Assembly: GCF_036067295.1 (NCBI RefSeq)
Contig: NZ_CP107954.1
Location: 4,464,001 to 4,528,000, forward strand
Direction: 5' to 3'
DNA length: 64,000 bases
Source: Kribbella sp. NBC_00382
GTDB taxonomy: Bacteria; Actinomycetota; Actinomycetes; Propionibacteriales; Kribbellaceae
The notes under the pieces are model-generated. The model saw nothing but the letters and a program-made list of their open reading frames with translations, was not told where the DNA came from and searched no databases. Position numbers and translations under genes: made by a program. Within the stretch, counting starts at the first letter, position 1, and each line of letters begins with the position of its first letter. Below, in pieces: positions 1-9,068 of this stretch.

Positions 1-831
1 GATGTCATGGGCCGGGGTGTTGTTCAGCAGATAGCGCAGCGTGTCGTCGGAGTCGCCACACTGCAGCAGTACTACGTCGCCGCGCGTCTCGACATTGCGG
101 ACGCCCGGCAGCGATGCGAGCGTGGCGAGGTCGGCACCCGGTACGGTCGCCCGGATCGTCCGGCCGGACACGCTCGCCTTGATCTGCGCGGCGGTGCCGT
201 CGGCAACAACCTTGCCGTTGCGCATCAGCACCACGCGGTCGGCGTACGCGTCGGCCTCCTCCAGGTAGTGGGTGGCGAACAGTACGGTCCGGCCGCGGGC
301 CGTCTCGGCGTGCATCGAGGCCCAGAAGTCACGGCGGGACTCGACGTCCATACCGGTGGTCGGCTCGTCGAGCACGATCAGGTCGGGCTGCGGGATGATC
401 GCCATCGCGAACCGGACCCGTTGCTTCTGCCCGCCGGACAGGCCTTTCATCTTCCGCCCGTACAGGTCGGCGATACCGGCCCGCTCGAGTGCGTCGGCGA
501 CCGGCATCGGGTCCTTGTGCAGCCCGGCGACCAGGTTCAGCAGCTCGCCGACCTTCGCGTCCTCGATGATGCCGCCGCTCTGCAGCATCACGCCGATCCG
601 GCTCGCGGCGATCGCCTCGGCCGGCGAGGTGCCGTAGACCTGGACGCTGCCCTGGTCCGGCCGGACCAGGCCGAGCAGCATCTCGATCGTGGTCGACTTG
701 CCGGCGCCGTTCGGGCCCAGCATCGCCACCACCTCGCCGGAACGGATCGTGAGGTCCACCCCGGCGACCGCCTGTACGTTGCCGTACCTCTTGGTCACAC
801 CGCTCAGGGTGACCGCAGTCGTTGTCGTCAT
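1..831 (-). CDS. ABC transporter ATP-binding protein (DrrA-like), 3' end outside window
   Basis: This is the nucleotide-binding subunit of an ABC exporter and would power drug or polyketide export through a separate membrane subunit. The 277 codons present show Walker A GPNGAGKST at residues 39-47, the signature LSGGQKQR near residue 130, and Walker B LIVLDEPT followed by the D-loop region. These are the hallmarks of the DrrA/CcmA exporter ATPases. The start is the ATG at 829-831, where similarity to the family begins. The family is usually about 300-310 residues, so roughly 30 C-terminal residues lie beyond position 1. A permease gene would be expected just outside the window. The substrate cannot be told from the sequence. 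Confidence 0.93.
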   Translation of the reverse strand, partial: MTTTTAVTLSGVTKRYGNVQAVAGVDLTIRSGEVVAMLGPNGAGKSTTIEMLLGLVRPDQGSVQVYGTSPAEAIAASRIGVMLQSGGIIEDAKVGELLNLVAGLHKDPMPVADALERAGIADLYGRKMKGLSGGQKQRVRFAMAIIPQPDLIVLDEPTTGMDVESRRDFWASMHAETARGRTVLFATHYLEEADAYADRVVLMRNGKVVADGTAAQIKASVSGRTIRATVPGADLATLASLPGVRNVETRGDVVLLQCGDSDDTLRYLLNNTPAHDI

Positions 832-900
832 ACCCAGAATGCTCCCGGCGAACGGCCGCCCGGCCCTGGATCGGCCGTCACGACCCACCCATGACAAAAG

Positions 901-938
901 TCAGCCCGGGAAACTTCCGAAGAAGTCTCCCGGGCTGA
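901..938 (-). terminator. Intrinsic terminator of the chitinase gene
   Basis: An 11-bp perfect stem (TCAGCCCGGGA at 901-911 pairs with 928-938) encloses an inner ACTTC/GAAGT stem. On the minus strand it is followed by a CTTTT run. It lies 16 bp past the chitinase stop and before the ABC gene on the same strand. Confidence 0.8.
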
Positions 939-953
939 TCAATTCACCTCAGG

Positions 954-2375
954 TCAGGCCGGGAGGGTCCAGAGCTGGTTGGCGCTGCCTGCGCAGGTCC
1001 AGATCTGCAACCGGGTGCCGTCGGCCGAGCTTTGGCCGGTGGCGTCCAGGCACTTGCCGGAGCTCGGGTTGAGCAGGTTGCCGTTCGACTGCGCCTGCCA
1101 GCCCTGCGCTCCGGTGCCGTTGCAGTCGTACAGCTGGACGAGTGAGCCGTTCGCAGTACCGGCGGCATTGACATCTAGGCACTTGCCGAGGGCGCGGATC
1201 GTACCGTCGGTGCCGACCGTCCAGGTCTGTGCGGTGCTGCTGTTGCAGGTCCACAGCTGGACCGCCGTGCCGTTCGCGCTACTGCCGCTGGCGACGTCGA
1301 CGCACTTGCCGGCGATGCCCTTGATCGGGCCGGTCTTGCCGCCGGTCGGCGGAGTGCCGGTACCGCCCGCGGCGTCGAAGATCGCGCTGACCAGCGAGGT
1401 GCTGCCGGTGGTGTCCTGGGACAGCTCCCAGTTCATGATGCCGCCGGCGTTGGCGACCGCCCACGTGGTCTTGCGCTTGATCGTGGGGATGCCGTTGTAG
1501 CACTGCTGGGCGCCGTTGGCCTGGATGCAGTCGACGTTCGCGTTGTTCGGGTTCATCGCGACGATCTGCGAGTACGTCAGGTAGCCCGGCCGGCTGTAGA
1601 ACGGCACGCCGAGCACGGTCTTGGCCTTCGGCAGGCCACGGTTCTTCCAGAAGTTCGCCGAGGCGATCGACCAGTCGTAGTTGGCATGCGGGCTACCGCC
1701 GTCGTACGCCATGATGTTCAGCCAGTCGACGTAGCCGAAGACGGCCGGCTGGACGCCGTTGGCGGTGCCACCCTCGGACACGACCGCGGCGGTGAGCAGC
1801 TTGCCCTGGCCGTGCAGCGTGTTGCTCAGCTGCTGCATCAGCAGCGTGTAGTGGTCGCCGGAAGCACCCGGGTCCGGGTACTCCCAGTCGATGTCGACGC
1901 CGTCGAGGTTGTACTGGTTGATCAGGCCCATCACGGCGTTGGTGAAGGTGGTGCGGCCGCCGGAGCTGGCCGCGAACGACTCGAACGCTGAGTCGTTGCC
2001 GTCGTTCCAGCCACCGATCGACAGCGACACCTTGACGCCGTTGGCGTGCGCGGAGCTCACCAGCGAGGACAGCTTGCCGCCGTCCGGGACGCCCTGCAGG
2101 GAGCCGTTGGAGTTCGGCAGGACGAACGCGTAGTTGATGTGGGTGAGCTTGCTGTACTGAACGGCGCTGACGCTGCCCGCCCAGGACGGCAGGTAGCCGA
2201 CGCTCTTGAACCCGGCGGGTAGCGCGGCAGCGGCGCTGGCCACGGTGGCGGCGGTCGAGGCGGCGTCGGCCTTCGGGGCCGGGGCGAAGGTCGCGATCAA
2301 TCCGGCGGTGCCGGTCGCGAGCGCGAGGGCCGCGATGGCCACTCGACTTCGGAGCTTCATCCTTGACGACTTCAT
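954..2375 (-). CDS. Secreted GH18 chitinase with C-terminal ricin-type lectin domain
   Basis: This is an exported enzyme that hydrolyses beta-1,4-N-acetylglucosamine chains. The N-terminus (MKSSRMKLRSR, then a hydrophobic stretch ending ADA) is a signal peptide. A GH18 barrel covers about residues 55-335, with SIGGW on strand 3 and the catalytic DGVDIDWE motif ending at Glu165. After a Gly/Thr-rich linker, residues about 345-473 form a beta-trefoil with three repeats of the type GKC(V/L)D...QLW.C, a CBM13/ricin-B carbohydrate-binding module. An upstream in-frame ATG (2426) is possible, but AAAGGA sits about 10 bp before the ATG at 2375 and the signal peptide begins there. The gene is monocistronic with its own terminator. 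Confidence 0.93.
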   Translation of the reverse strand: MKSSRMKLRSRVAIAALALATGTAGLIATFAPAPKADAASTAATVASAAAALPAGFKSVGYLPSWAGSVSAVQYSKLTHINYAFVLPNSNGSLQGVPDGGKLSSLVSSAHANGVKVSLSIGGWNDGNDSAFESFAASSGGRTTFTNAVMGLINQYNLDGVDIDWEYPDPGASGDHYTLLMQQLSNTLHGQGKLLTAAVVSEGGTANGVQPAVFGYVDWLNIMAYDGGSPHANYDWSIASANFWKNRGLPKAKTVLGVPFYSRPGYLTYSQIVAMNPNNANVDCIQANGAQQCYNGIPTIKRKTTWAVANAGGIMNWELSQDTTGSTSLVSAIFDAAGGTGTPPTGGKTGPIKGIAGKCVDVASGSSANGTAVQLWTCNSSTAQTWTVGTDGTIRALGKCLDVNAAGTANGSLVQLYDCNGTGAQGWQAQSNGNLLNPSSGKCLDATGQSSADGTRLQIWTCAGSANQLWTLPA

Positions 2376-2628
2376 GGGGGCGGTGTCCTTTCGGATGGAC
2401 CCTCGCGCCGCACCCGGCCGGCTCACACAGATCGACGACTACCGCTCGGTCGCGGGCAGAGGCGATCGAGCGGTGGCATCTTCTCAAGCACCTTCCGGGG
2501 GCGGCTGTTGCGAAGGTGAATATAGAAGAGATCTGACCGAAGTCATGGTTAGTTTGCTCGGATGTCTGACCGCCGTCAAGACGTCATGACAGTTCAGAAT
2601 GCGCATTCTCGCGGTTGAGATCCCATGT

Positions 2629-3483
2629 TTAGATGTCCGGCGCCTCGGAACGGGAGGTGCGGGTGATGCTGATCGAGGCGGCGACGACGCAGGCCATCCC
2701 GGCCAGCTGGATGACCGCGAGGCGCTGGCTGAGGATGAGGAAACCTGCGGTGGCGCCGACGGCCGGTTCGATGCTCATCAGGATGCCGAAGACGACCGGC
2801 TTCATCCGGCGGAGGGCGAGCGTTTCGAGGGAGTAGGGGAGTACCGACGAGAGGATGGCGATCGCAAGTCCGATCGCTAGCGAGTGCCAGTGCAGTAGCT
2901 CGCTGCCCGCGGTGATCAGGCCGATGGGTGCGGTGATGAGGGTGCTGACGATCATCGACAACGCGAGGCCGTCGAGCTGGGCGAAGCGTCGGCCGGTCTC
3001 CGCGCTGAGCAGGATGTAGCCGGCCCAGAATGCGCCGGCCAGCCCGGCGAATCCCACGCCGAGGCAGTCGACCTTGCCCAGCTCGTGCCCGTTCACCAGT
3101 ACTACGCCGAGCGCGGCGCCGGCTACGGCGAATAGGTCCCGGCGTTTGCGCGACATCGCTGCCGCCAGACCGAGTGGGCCGATGAACTCGATGGTGACCG
3201 CGACGCCGAGTGGCAGTCGCTCCAGGGACAGGTAGAAGGACAGGTTCATCAGTCCGAGGACGGTGCCGAAGGCAATAACTGCGAGGAGGTCTTTCTTGGT
3301 GCGGTTGCGCAGGCTCGGTCGGGCGATCAGTAGCAGGATCGGCACTGCGAGTGCGAGCCGGAGTGAAACGGTGCCCGCGGCCCCGAGTTGCTGGATCAGC
3401 TTGGCCGCCAGCGCGCCACCGAACTGCACGGACACCACGCCACCCAGCACCATCGCCGTCGGCGGCACCCGAAATGTACGCAC
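2629..3483 (-). CDS. EamA/RhtA family inner-membrane exporter
   Basis: A polytopic membrane protein of 284 residues with about ten hydrophobic segments arranged as two EamA repeats (roughly residues 10-135 and 145-275). The pattern, including the FIGPLGLAAA stretch in repeat 1 and the LPYSLE..AL and IEPAVGA stretches in repeat 2, matches the RhtA threonine/homoserine exporter branch of the drug/metabolite transporter superfamily. The likely role is amino-acid or small-metabolite efflux, but the substrate cannot be read from sequence. The start is GTG at 3481-3483, without a clear Shine-Dalgarno sequence. No operon partner is evident. Confidence 0.88.
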   Translation of the reverse strand: MRTFRVPPTAMVLGGVVSVQFGGALAAKLIQQLGAAGTVSLRLALAVPILLLIARPSLRNRTKKDLLAVIAFGTVLGLMNLSFYLSLERLPLGVAVTIEFIGPLGLAAAMSRKRRDLFAVAGAALGVVLVNGHELGKVDCLGVGFAGLAGAFWAGYILLSAETGRRFAQLDGLALSMIVSTLITAPIGLITAGSELLHWHSLAIGLAIAILSSVLPYSLETLALRRMKPVVFGILMSIEPAVGATAGFLILSQRLAVIQLAGMACVVAASISITRTSRSEAPDI

Positions 3484-3636
3484 AAACGAATCAGATCATG
3501 CCGGTGGAAGGCCGCTGAGAGCGGCCGGGCAGCGGAGGTGGGGGACCGCCAGGCCATCAATGCCTGGGGAAGGTGCAGCTCGCCAGGCGCGGTCGGGGCG
3601 AGGGGTGGAGGGATTGATGGGGTGGCGGTTGGGGCC

Positions 3637-4293
3637 CTACCCACGCAGGGAGTTGAGGCCTCGCCAGAGGAGTTGTTGGAGGGTGGTGGCGAGTTTCTCC
3701 GGGGTGGGGGTGCCGCCGTTGCGGGTGCGCCAGATGGCCAGGCGTTCGGTGGCGCCGGAGACGGACTGGGCGACGATCTGGATCTCTTCCTCGTCGTGCG
3801 GGTGATCGGCGGGGAGGTTGAGCCGGACCATGGTGGCGATCAGGCCGACGAACTCGGCGCGGACCTCGTCGGCGGCGGTGGCGGCCGGGCCGGCGGTGAG
3901 CATGCCTTCGTCGACCATCACGGACCAGGTTCGCGGATGCTCGTCGAGGAACGTGAACCAGGCGACGAAGCCGGCGTACATGGCCTGCTCGGGGTCGGCG
4001 GCGTTGAGGACCGCGTCGGAGACGGCGTCCAGGAGTTGCGCGCGGAGGCGGGACAGGCAGGCGAGGAACAGGCCGTCCTTCGAGCCGTAGTACTGGTAGA
4101 CGAGCGGTTTGGAGACGCCGACCGCGGCGGCGATGTCGTCCATCGAGGTGCCTTGGTAACCGCGCTCGCCGAAGATCCGCTCGGCTGCGTCGAGGATCTC
4201 CCGCTCACGGGCCGCGCGATCCCGCCGCCGCTTCACCGGCACTCCGGCGGCGGCCGCCGGTACAGGGCTGTCCGTGGTCGAGGTCACTTGCAC
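3637..4293 (-). CDS. TetR/AcrR-family repressor next to the flavin monooxygenase
   Basis: A 218-residue transcription factor. A TetR_N helix-turn-helix occupies about residues 25-75 (AAERIFGERGY, then DIAAAVGVSKPLVYQYYGSKDGL). The remainder is a helical ligand-binding domain of no recognisable specificity. It is divergent from the monooxygenase gene starting at 4361. The 19-bp palindrome at 4313-4331 lies 20 bp from its own start, so it very likely represses itself and the monooxygenase. Start codons GTG at 4293 or 4287 are both possible. The inducer is unknown and may be the substrate of the monooxygenase. Confidence 0.9.
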   Translation of the reverse strand: MQVTSTTDSPVPAAAAGVPVKRRRDRAAREREILDAAERIFGERGYQGTSMDDIAAAVGVSKPLVYQYYGSKDGLFLACLSRLRAQLLDAVSDAVLNAADPEQAMYAGFVAWFTFLDEHPRTWSVMVDEGMLTAGPAATAADEVRAEFVGLIATMVRLNLPADHPHDEEEIQIVAQSVSGATERLAIWRTRNGGTPTPEKLATTLQQLLWRGLNSLRG

Positions 4294-4312
4294 ACTCTAA
4301 CTGACCCGGAGT

Positions 4313-4331
4313 AACTTACTGGGAGTAAGTT
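4313..4331. promoter_or_regulatory. TetR operator between regulator and monooxygenase
   Basis: The sequence AACTTACT-GGG-AGTAAGTT is a perfect inverted repeat with 8-bp arms. It sits in the only intergenic space between the divergent TetR gene and the monooxygenase, where the promoters of both must lie. Arm length and spacing are typical of TetR-family operators. Confidence 0.8.
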
Positions 4332-4360
4332 CAACTCAGTCGGCCTCTGGAGGGTTCTTC

Positions 4361-5812
4361 ATGACCGCTCAGCAGCACCGGATCGTGGTGATCGGGACCG
4401 GGTTCGCCGGGATCGGTATGGCGGTCAGGCTCAAGCAGGCCGGCTACCACGACTTCGTCGTACTCGAGCGGGCAGACAATGTCGGCGGGACCTGGCGGGA
4501 CAACACCTACCCGGGCTGCCGCTGCGACGTGCCCTCGCACCTGTACTCCTTCTCCTTCGCGCCCAACCCGGATTGGTCAAGCACGTTCTCGCCGCAGCCC
4601 GAGATCGAGGCGTACCTGCAGAAGGTGACCGACGGCTTCCGGGTCCGCCCGCACATCCGCTTCGGCCATGCCGTCGAGTCGGCGCACTGGCAGGGCGACC
4701 ACTGGCTGATCCACACGAACCAGGGCGACTTCACCGCCGACGTCCTCCTGTCCGGGATGGGCCCGCTGGCCGAGCCGTCGGTGCCTCAGTTGCCCGGGAT
4801 CGAGCAGTTCGAGGGCGAGGTATTCCACTCCGCGCAGTGGAATCACGACCTCGACCTGAGTGGCCGCAAGGTAGCGGTGATCGGAACCGGCGCGTCGGCG
4901 ATCCAGTTCGTACCGGCGATCCAGCCGGACGTCGAGGAACTGCACCTGTTCCAGCGGACGCCTCCGTGGGTGATGCCGCGGCCGGACCGCAAGATCAGTG
5001 CCGCCGAGAAGCGGATCTACCGCGCGTTTCCCCTTGTGCAGAAGGCCGTCCGGGCTGGCATCTACTGGAGTCGTGAGTCGCTCGTGCTCGGCTTCGCCAA
5101 GCTGCCGGCGATGATGAAGCAGGGGCAGAAGATCGCCGAACGCCACCTCGCCCAGCAGATCCGTGACCCCGAGCTGCGCGCGAAGCTGACGCCGGACTTC
5201 ACCCTCGGCTGCAAGCGGGTGCTGATCTCCGACGATTACTACCCGGCCGTCGCCCAGCCGAACGTCGACGTCGTCACCGACGCGATCACCGAGGTCACTC
5301 CGACCGGGATCGTCACCGACGACGGCGTGAAGCACGAGGTCGACACGATCATCTACGGCACCGGATTCCGGGTTACCGACCTGCCGGTGATGGACATGCT
5401 GCACGGCCGCGACGGTCTGACCCTGCGCGAGGCGTGGATCGACGGCATGGAGGCGCATCTCGGTACTGCGATCGCCGGCTTCCCCAACTTCTTCCTGCTG
5501 ATCGGCCCGAACACCGGCCTCGGGCACAGCTCGATGGTGTTCATGATCGAGTCGCAGATCGCCTACATCCTGGATGCGCTGAAGACGATGGATGCCACCG
5601 GCGTGCGTGAGGTGGAGGTTCGGCCGGAGGTGCAGCGCGACTTCGTCGACGGCGTCCGGTCGTCGATGCGCAACACGATCTGGACCCGTGGCGGCTGCAT
5701 GAGTTGGTATCTCGACTCCGAGGGTCGCAACACCACCCTCTGGCCGTCCTTCACCTTCCGCTTCCGGCAGCTGACCAGGCACTTCGACGCCTCGGAGTAC
5801 AGCACTCGCTGA
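4361..5812 (+). CDS. Baeyer-Villiger-type flavin monooxygenase
   Basis: A cytoplasmic FAD- and NADPH-dependent monooxygenase, likely converting a ketone to an ester or lactone. The FAD-binding GxGxxG motif is at residues 12-17 (GTGFAG). The BVMO fingerprint FxGxxxHxxxW is at 150-160 (FEGEVFHSAQW). The second Rossmann motif VIGTGAS is near 173-179. A YGTGF stretch near 330 matches the FATGY-type motif. The length (483) fits family members of about 480-550. GGAGGG stands about 8 bp before the ATG. Regulation by the divergent TetR gene through the 4313-4331 palindrome is strongly suggested. The physiological ketone is not evident. Confidence 0.92.
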   Translation: MTAQQHRIVVIGTGFAGIGMAVRLKQAGYHDFVVLERADNVGGTWRDNTYPGCRCDVPSHLYSFSFAPNPDWSSTFSPQPEIEAYLQKVTDGFRVRPHIRFGHAVESAHWQGDHWLIHTNQGDFTADVLLSGMGPLAEPSVPQLPGIEQFEGEVFHSAQWNHDLDLSGRKVAVIGTGASAIQFVPAIQPDVEELHLFQRTPPWVMPRPDRKISAAEKRIYRAFPLVQKAVRAGIYWSRESLVLGFAKLPAMMKQGQKIAERHLAQQIRDPELRAKLTPDFTLGCKRVLISDDYYPAVAQPNVDVVTDAITEVTPTGIVTDDGVKHEVDTIIYGTGFRVTDLPVMDMLHGRDGLTLREAWIDGMEAHLGTAIAGFPNFFLLIGPNTGLGHSSMVFMIESQIAYILDALKTMDATGVREVEVRPEVQRDFVDGVRSSMRNTIWTRGGCMSWYLDSEGRNTTLWPSFTFRFRQLTRHFDASEYSTR

Positions 5813-5845
5813 TCTGCGGGGTGGCGCTTCGGCGGGCTCTCGCTA

Positions 5846-5866
5846 TGTGACATCGGTCGTGTTACA
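5846..5866. promoter_or_regulatory. Imperfect inverted repeat upstream of membrane gene
   Basis: TGTGACA-N7-TGTTACA is a 7-bp inverted repeat with one mismatch, ending 37 bp before the GTG start at 5904. Its half-site TGTTACA resembles the half-sites at 11061-11079. No regulator gene is adjacent, so the assignment is tentative. Confidence 0.35.
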
Positions 5867-5903
5867 TTCGATCGGTCAGATAGCGAGTCGATCGGAGGGC
5901 GCT

Positions 5904-7250
5904 GTGGCGCTGCTGCTCCCGCTGCACGGCATCGGCGGCCGGGGCGACCTGCCGGTTCCGCTCTGGCTGGCGATCTACTCGGCCGCCGCCGCGGTGGCCG
6001 TCTCGTTCTTCGCCCTCGCCGCCTTCTGGTCAAAACCCCGCTTCGAACTCACCACCGGTACGCCGGTACGCGGGCTGCCCAGGGTGGTCGACGCACCGCT
6101 CGCCGGGTTGACGAGGGTGGTCGACAGTGGGGTCGTCCGATGGTTGCTCAAGGCAATCGGGTTGGCTGCGCTCGTACTGCTGCTTGGGGCGGCGTGGTTC
6201 GGGAGTAGTTCGCCGAGTCTCAACCCGGCGCCGACCTGGCTCTACGTCTGGATCTGGGTCGGCATCATCCCGGTTTCGCTGCTCTTCGGGCCGGTCTGGC
6301 GGCTGGCCAATCCGTTGCGCACGATCGCCGGGCTGGTGCCGCGTACGGCGTACCGGGAACTGCCTGACGGGGTCGCGTACTGGCCGGCGGTTGCGGGGTT
6401 GTTCGGGTTTCTGTGGCTCGAGCTGGTCTACCCCGATGGGTCTGAGCCGCTTGTCGTCGCCGTCTTCGTGACTGGCTATGCGGTGGTAAATGTTGCCGCG
6501 GGCATCGTTTATGGGCCGCGCTGGTTCGCGGTCGGTGACAGCTTCGAGGTGTACGCCGAGGTGCTGGCGAAGCTCAGTCCGCTGGGCCGCGACGGTGAGC
6601 GCCGACTCGTGCTGCGCAACCCGCTCGCGGGGCTCGCCACGATCCCGCAGGAGCGGGGGATGGTCGGGCTGCTCTGCCTGCTGCTCGGCTCGACCGCCTT
6701 CGACGGCATCAGCCGTTGGTCGGCCTGGACCAACCAGACCGGTGAGCTGGGCCACGCCTCGCACCTCGTCGTCTACACGCTCGGCTTGCTGGTCGCGGTT
6801 GCCGTCGTGTCGACGCTCTTCCTGCTGGCGGCGCGGGCGACCGGCTCGGCGCGGATCCGGCCGGGCGGGTTGGGGAATGCCGGTCTGCCCGGTGCGTTCG
6901 TGCATTCGCTGGTGCCGATCGCGATCGGGTACGCCGTCGCGCATTACTTCTCGTTCGCGATGTTCCAGGGGCAGGAAGGGTTGCTGCTGGCAACGGATCC
7001 GTTCGGCCGGGGCTGGGATCTGCTCGGTGTGGGGACGACGCGGATCGACTACGCGTTCCTGGGGACCGGGCTGATCGCGGGGGTCCAGATCGGCGCGATC
7101 GTGCTCGGACACGTGCTCGGGGTGGTGTCCGCGCACGATCGCGCGACGCATCTGTTCCGGCGGCGTCAGTTGCGGCGGGCGCAGTACCCGATGCTGGCGG
7201 CGATGGTCGCCTTCACCGCGGGTGGGATCGCGCTGGTGACGGCCTCATGA
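5904..7250 (+). CDS. Polytopic membrane protein (actinobacterial family often labelled fenitrothion hydrolase-like)
   Basis: An integral membrane protein of 448 residues with about ten hydrophobic spans and an N-terminal HGIGGRGDLP.P.W motif. This motif is typical of an actinobacterial membrane family often annotated by weak similarity as fenitrothion hydrolase. I do not think that activity can be claimed from sequence. The start is the GTG at 5904, preceded by GGAGG at 5894-5898; an earlier ATG at 5847 lacks such a site and falls inside an inverted repeat. The stop overlaps the ATG of the next small gene by 4 bases, so the two are translationally coupled and probably function together. Confidence 0.75.
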   Translation: MALLLPLHGIGGRGDLPVPLWLAIYSAAAAVAVSFFALAAFWSKPRFELTTGTPVRGLPRVVDAPLAGLTRVVDSGVVRWLLKAIGLAALVLLLGAAWFGSSSPSLNPAPTWLYVWIWVGIIPVSLLFGPVWRLANPLRTIAGLVPRTAYRELPDGVAYWPAVAGLFGFLWLELVYPDGSEPLVVAVFVTGYAVVNVAAGIVYGPRWFAVGDSFEVYAEVLAKLSPLGRDGERRLVLRNPLAGLATIPQERGMVGLLCLLLGSTAFDGISRWSAWTNQTGELGHASHLVVYTLGLLVAVAVVSTLFLLAARATGSARIRPGGLGNAGLPGAFVHSLVPIAIGYAVAHYFSFAMFQGQEGLLLATDPFGRGWDLLGVGTTRIDYAFLGTGLIAGVQIGAIVLGHVLGVVSAHDRATHLFRRRQLRRAQYPMLAAMVAFTAGGIALVTAS

Positions 7251-7495
7251 TCGCCGAGTTGATCGCACTGCACATGGGAGGCGTGCCCGAGGCGGCGATG
7301 TTCCTCGGGCCGATCCTGCTGATCATCGCGTTCGTCCGGATCGCCCGGCGCAACGACGCGAACGCCGTCGACGACGAAGACGACTGGGACGCCGACCTCG
7401 GCGACCTCCGCGACTCGGACGACGACGCGGGGGACAGCGGTGAGCCGGCTGGGCCGGCTAGCGGATCTTCACCGCGGCCGGCCGGCCGGTCCTGA
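7247..7495 (+). CDS. Small single-span membrane protein coupled to the preceding gene
   Basis: An 82-residue protein. Residues about 15-32 (AAMFLGPILLIIAFVRIA) form one membrane helix, followed by basic RIARR and then a highly acidic, Asp/Glu-rich tail. Its ATG overlaps the stop of the polytopic gene (ATGA), which supports translation and a shared role. The last 38 bases run into the 3' end of the convergent secreted-protein gene at 7458. I do not recognise a family. The charge layout suggests a membrane anchor with a cytoplasmic acidic tail that might assist the polytopic protein. Confidence 0.6.
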   Translation: MIAELIALHMGGVPEAAMFLGPILLIIAFVRIARRNDANAVDDEDDWDADLGDLRDSDDDAGDSGEPAGPASGSSPRPAGRS

Positions 7496-8987
7496 TGTTG
7501 CGGCCGTCGCTCACCTGGACGTGGTAGCTGAAGGTCTTGCCGCTCTTCACCTTGGTATCGGTGAAGGTCGTCACCACCGGCTTCGTCCAGGAGTACGAGT
7601 TGCGCTTCCAGCTGGCCACCTTGGTGGTACCGCGGAACAGCGAGTAGATCAGTGAGATGTTGTCCGCGTCGACCACCGTCGGGAAGCTGACCGTCGCCTG
7701 GCCGGCGCGCGTGCTCGACGCCTTCGGCGCCGCGGGGAGCCCCGGTCGGGTGCCGCCCGGGGCGTTGGTGAAGCGCGCGAGCCCTTGCTGGATGACGTTG
7801 TTGACCTTGGTGAAGTCGCCGCCCACCCACAGGTCGTTGCCGCCGGATGCGAACGCGAGCGGGCCGACTTCCGTCGTACCGGCTGCGTCGGTGTTCGGGT
7901 ACCACGGGCCGAGCTTGCCGTTGATCGTGCTCTCGACCAGCAGATGGTGCATGCCGGTCTTGTCCTTGAAGCCGCCGTCGCGGCTGCAGTCGTGTGCGTG
8001 GGAACCCTTGTAGAGCCAGTTCCCGATCGCCTTGATCGCCTCGGTGGCGCCCAGGCAGTGGCTCTGCCAGAGCAGCTTGCCGGTGCTCGCGTCGGCGGCC
8101 AGTACGCCGTCGTAGCAGCCCAGTCCGCTGCCGGCGTTGGAGACGAACACCTTGCTGCCGAGCGTGTCGATGTCCTTGACCCGGCTCTGGCAGTCCGGCG
8201 ACGGCTCGGGGATCGCGGCCGCGGCCGGCATCGTCATGGGAGCGCCGGTCGTCGGGCTCACCATCGCGAGCGCGTAGTGGTCCTTGCCCTGGATCTCGCT
8301 GAAGCCGCCGCCGATGAAGACTCGCCGGCCGCTGTCCGACAGGTCGATCGCGTAGACGTCGTCGTCGGCGTCCGGATCCCACGGCAGCAGGGCGCCGGTC
8401 GACAGCGTGACCGCCGCGACGTTGTTGCGCTCCTTATTGTCGACCCGACCGAACGAGCCACCGAAGTACACGCTGTTCGCGGCGATCGCGATCGCCGCGA
8501 CCCGGTAGGAGACGGCCGGGTGCCAGCCGACGACGAGCTTGCCGGTGGCGACGCTGAACATCGCGAGATGCTTGCGCGCGAGTCCGTTGACCGTGGTGAA
8601 GTCGCCGCCGACCACGACCCACTTGCCGTTCGGGCTGGTCGCGATCGACCAGACGGCGCCGTTGAGCTTCGGCGCGAAGCCCAGCGGCTTGCCGGTGGTC
8701 CGGTTGAAGGCGGCCAGGTACGTCCGCACCGCCTCGCCCTTACCGGCGGCCAGGCCGGGTCGCCGGATCCGGGTGAACAGCCCACCGGCGTACACGGTGT
8801 TGCCTGCGACGGCGAGCGTGTTGACGCTCGCATTCGTCTGCCAGGCGAGCTGCTTGACCGCCGACAACGCCGAGCCGAAGCCCGGTCCGGGGTTGGCGGT
8901 GGCGGCCACGACGGGCCGTCCCGAGGGGATCAGCGCCGCGGCGATCACGGCCACGGCGGTGACCAGTACCAGAACTGCCTTCTTCAT
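7458..8987 (-). CDS. Secreted beta-propeller protein with delta-60-type repeats
   Basis: A 509-residue exported protein. Residues 1-28 form a signal peptide ending VVAA. The body repeats a pattern of the kind VYAGG.FT......R..LA.F...TG.L at least five times (for example VVVGGDFTTVNG and VFIGGGFSEIQG), which matches delta-60/DUF5122 propeller repeats. Cysteines in the third quarter (DCQSRV, LGCYDG, HCLGA, HDCSRD) may form disulfides. The last ~90 residues look like a fibronectin-III-type sandwich (TVSFPTV...YHVQVSDG). No catalytic residues are evident; a binding or surface role is more likely than an enzyme. The gene appears monocistronic. Confidence 0.8.
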   Translation of the reverse strand: MKKAVLVLVTAVAVIAAALIPSGRPVVAATANPGPGFGSALSAVKQLAWQTNASVNTLAVAGNTVYAGGLFTRIRRPGLAAGKGEAVRTYLAAFNRTTGKPLGFAPKLNGAVWSIATSPNGKWVVVGGDFTTVNGLARKHLAMFSVATGKLVVGWHPAVSYRVAAIAIAANSVYFGGSFGRVDNKERNNVAAVTLSTGALLPWDPDADDDVYAIDLSDSGRRVFIGGGFSEIQGKDHYALAMVSPTTGAPMTMPAAAAIPEPSPDCQSRVKDIDTLGSKVFVSNAGSGLGCYDGVLAADASTGKLLWQSHCLGATEAIKAIGNWLYKGSHAHDCSRDGGFKDKTGMHHLLVESTINGKLGPWYPNTDAAGTTEVGPLAFASGGNDLWVGGDFTKVNNVIQQGLARFTNAPGGTRPGLPAAPKASSTRAGQATVSFPTVVDADNISLIYSLFRGTTKVASWKRNSYSWTKPVVTTFTDTKVKSGKTFSYHVQVSDGRNIRTGRPAAVKIR

Positions 8988-9068
8988 TTACGTCCTCAGG
9001 CTGAGCCGAGCAATCGTGACATTCTGCGACCAAACGATAACTGTCGGCTCAGCCCGAAGTTACGGCCT

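Noticed and set aside
4577..5782. 401-codon frame opposite the monooxygenase
   Set aside because: Low-complexity R/H/D-rich translation, no family similarity, fully antisense to a well-supported gene.
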